64,000 bases of DNA from Aurantiacibacter arachoides (GTDB taxonomy: Bacteria > Pseudomonadota > Alphaproteobacteria > Sphingomonadales > Sphingomonadaceae), in assembly GCF_009827335.1 (NCBI RefSeq), contig NZ_WTYH01000001.1, forward strand, positions 930,001 to 994,000. Direction: 5' to 3'. Of this stretch, positions 62,978-64,000 are shown piece by piece (the stretch's first letter is position 1; the number at the start of each line of letters is the position of its first letter). The notes under the pieces were generated by a model. The model did no database searches, had not been told where the DNA came from, and saw only the letters and a program-made list of their open reading frames with translations. The translations under genes and the position numbers were made by a program.

Positions 62978-63033
62978 GTCACGCGGGAAAGGTCACGCGG
63001 GAAAGGTCACGCGGGAAAGGTCACGCTGGAAAG
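62978..63033 (+). repeat. Four tandem 14-bp direct repeats
   Basis: GTCACGCGGGAAAG occurs four times without spacing (62978-62991, 62992-63005, 63006-63019, 63020-63033); the last copy has GCTGG for GCGGG. They lie between the divergent dehydratase gene and the deoxyhypusine-synthase-like gene, 85 bp before the latter's start. Repeats this tidy suggest recent slippage or a multi-site binding region. Confidence 0.95.
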
Positions 63034-63118
63034 GCGGCACTTGGCAATTGCCGGGAAATTTGGAACGGGGGCCGCGCGGTCCCGTTATTCGGGCACACCA
63101 GACAGGAAAGAGCACTTC

Positions 63119-64000
63119 ATGACCGATTCGTCGATCAACGACACCCGCAAGGCCGAGCTTCTGAGCACGACGGTCGAGCATATCGACATCCGCGAATTCG
63201 ACGCGCGGCCCATCATCGATTCGATGGGCAAGATGAGCTTCACCAGCCGCGACCTGGCCCGCGCGACCCGCATCTACAACCAGATGCTGGAAGACAAGGA
63301 CTGCACGATCTTCCTCGTCATCGCCGGCTCCACCAGCGCGGGTGGCTGCATGGACCTGTATGCGGAACTGGTCCGATCGAACATGGTGGACTGCATCGTG
63401 GCGACAGGCGCCACCATCGTCGACATGGATTTCTTCGAAGGGCTGGGGCACAAGCATTACCAGGCGCTGGAGATCCCCGACGACGATACGCTGCGCTCGC
63501 TGTATATCGACCGGATCTACGATACCTACATCGATGAAGAGCAACTGCAGGATTGCGACTTCACGATCAACAAGATCGCCAACACGCTGGAACACCGGGG
63601 CTATTCCAGCCGCGAGTTCATCCGCGAAATGGGCAAGTACCTGGTCGAGCACGGCAAGAAGGACAACAGCCTCGTCAAGTTGGCCTACGAGCATGACGTG
63701 CCGATCTTCTGCCCGGCCTTCGTCGATTCGTCCGCCGGTTTCGGCCTGGTGAAGCACCAGGTCGACCAGATGGCCAAGGGCGAGAAATACATGATGATCG
63801 ATGCCATCGCGGATTTCCGCGAGCTGACCGACATCAAGATCCAGTCCGGCGATTCCGGCCTGCTTATGGTGGGCGGCGGCGTGCCGAAGAACTTCATCCA
63901 GGATACCGTGGTTTGCGCCGAAATCCTGGGCCACGAGGATGTGAGCGTGCACAAGTATGCCGTCCAGATCACCGTTGCCGACGTGCGCGACGGCGCGTGT
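63119..64000 (+). CDS. Deoxyhypusine synthase-like protein (homospermidine/bisguanidine synthase family), 3' end outside window
   Basis: Open from ATG 63119 to the window end, 294 residues visible. It has the deoxyhypusine-synthase fold: MSFTSRDLARATRIYNQML, FLVIAGSTSAGGCMDLYAELVRSNMVD, TGATIVDMDFFEGLGH, CPAFVDSSAGFG, LLMVGGGVPKNFIQDT and, at the cut, QITVADVRDGAC. The NAD-linked spermidine-cleaving Lys should follow just outside. Bacteria have no eIF5A, so the substrate must differ; relatives make homospermidine or bis-guanidino polyamines. An AGGAAAG site precedes the ATG. The repeats upstream may belong to its promoter region. Confidence 0.93.
   Translation, partial: MTDSSINDTRKAELLSTTVEHIDIREFDARPIIDSMGKMSFTSRDLARATRIYNQMLEDKDCTIFLVIAGSTSAGGCMDLYAELVRSNMVDCIVATGATIVDMDFFEGLGHKHYQALEIPDDDTLRSLYIDRIYDTYIDEEQLQDCDFTINKIANTLEHRGYSSREFIREMGKYLVEHGKKDNSLVKLAYEHDVPIFCPAFVDSSAGFGLVKHQVDQMAKGEKYMMIDAIADFRELTDIKIQSGDSGLLMVGGGVPKNFIQDTVVCAEILGHEDVSVHKYAVQITVADVRDGAC

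Noticed and set aside
62978..63033. CRISPR array
   Set aside because: Units are 14 bp with no spacers between them and no cas genes nearby, so this is a simple tandem repeat.

Overview
The window is a continuous stretch of a high-GC alphaproteobacterial chromosome. Gene content and protein style point to the order Sphingomonadales, probably Erythrobacteraceae; that placement is inferred from remembered family features, not from a search. The supporting signs are an alphaproteobacterial GTTC-N7-GTTC LexA box pair, a short SRP RNA next to dnaX, an NDUFS4-like complex I accessory gene, a bamA-skp-fabZ locus without lpx genes (these bacteria carry glycosphingolipids in place of LPS), and many secreted or lipid-anchored proteins of sphingomonad type. 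Almost all of it is core genome. I see no insertion sequence, prophage, CRISPR array or plasmid feature.

Layout. 1-2.8 kb: the end of an OmpR-family response regulator, its PhoQ-like sensor kinase, and a Tyr/Gly- and Arg/Gln-repeat lipoprotein. 2.8-7 kb: chorismate mutase, a long-chain polyprenyl diphosphate synthase, HrpB helicase and the NDUFS4-like protein. 7-9.4 kb: SRP RNA, dnaX, ybaB. 9.5-13.4 kb: a secreted TonB-C-like protein, lon, hup. 13.5-16.5 kb: rlmB (-), tRNA-Tyr, acs (-). 16.6-18.2 kb: psd-pssA. 18.2-18.8 kb: a small membrane-protein gene behind two LexA boxes, then the rpsB leader. 18.8-31.2 kb: the translation, isoprenoid and envelope block rpsB-tsf, pyrH-frr-uppS-cdsA-dxr-rseP, bamA-skp-fabZ, rpmE, with a metallophosphoesterase on the other strand. 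31.3-33.7 kb: a GFA protein and a prolyl hydroxylase (-), tRNA-His, leucine dehydrogenase-like gene. 33.8-38.8 kb: ccmCDEFGHI without ccmAB. 38.9-46.2 kb: kup, then on the minus strand a GGDEF-EAL protein, dapF-mtaB-ftsY and yciB. 46.3-50.4 kb: EVE and CsbD proteins, an orphan TPP enzyme, an MFS/LplT-like transporter. 50.5-54.4 kb: pgsA (+) and the minus-strand series rnd-oxyR-beta-lactamase-like. 54.6-61.3 kb: aspS, an acetylpolyamine-hydrolase-like protein, a PA2169-type protein, acpP-fabF-mltG-ligT-like. 61.3-64 kb: tRNA-Met, MAPEG protein, threonine dehydratase, four tandem 14-bp repeats, and a deoxyhypusine-synthase-like gene cut by the window end.

How the genes fit together. Phospholipid synthesis (psd, pssA, cdsA, pgsA), fatty-acid synthesis (acpP, fabF, fabZ, with acs supplying acetyl-CoA), envelope assembly (uppS, rseP, bamA, skp, mltG) and co-translational membrane targeting (SRP RNA and ftsY, both here) are well represented. 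The least ordinary items are the SOS-box-controlled small membrane protein at 18.2-18.5 kb, a canonical EF-hand loop inside the Skp/OmpH-like chaperone, the lpx-free bamA locus, the tandem repeats before the deoxyhypusine-synthase-like gene, and a beta-lactamase-like lipoprotein with an enlarged, diverged omega-loop region directly behind oxyR.
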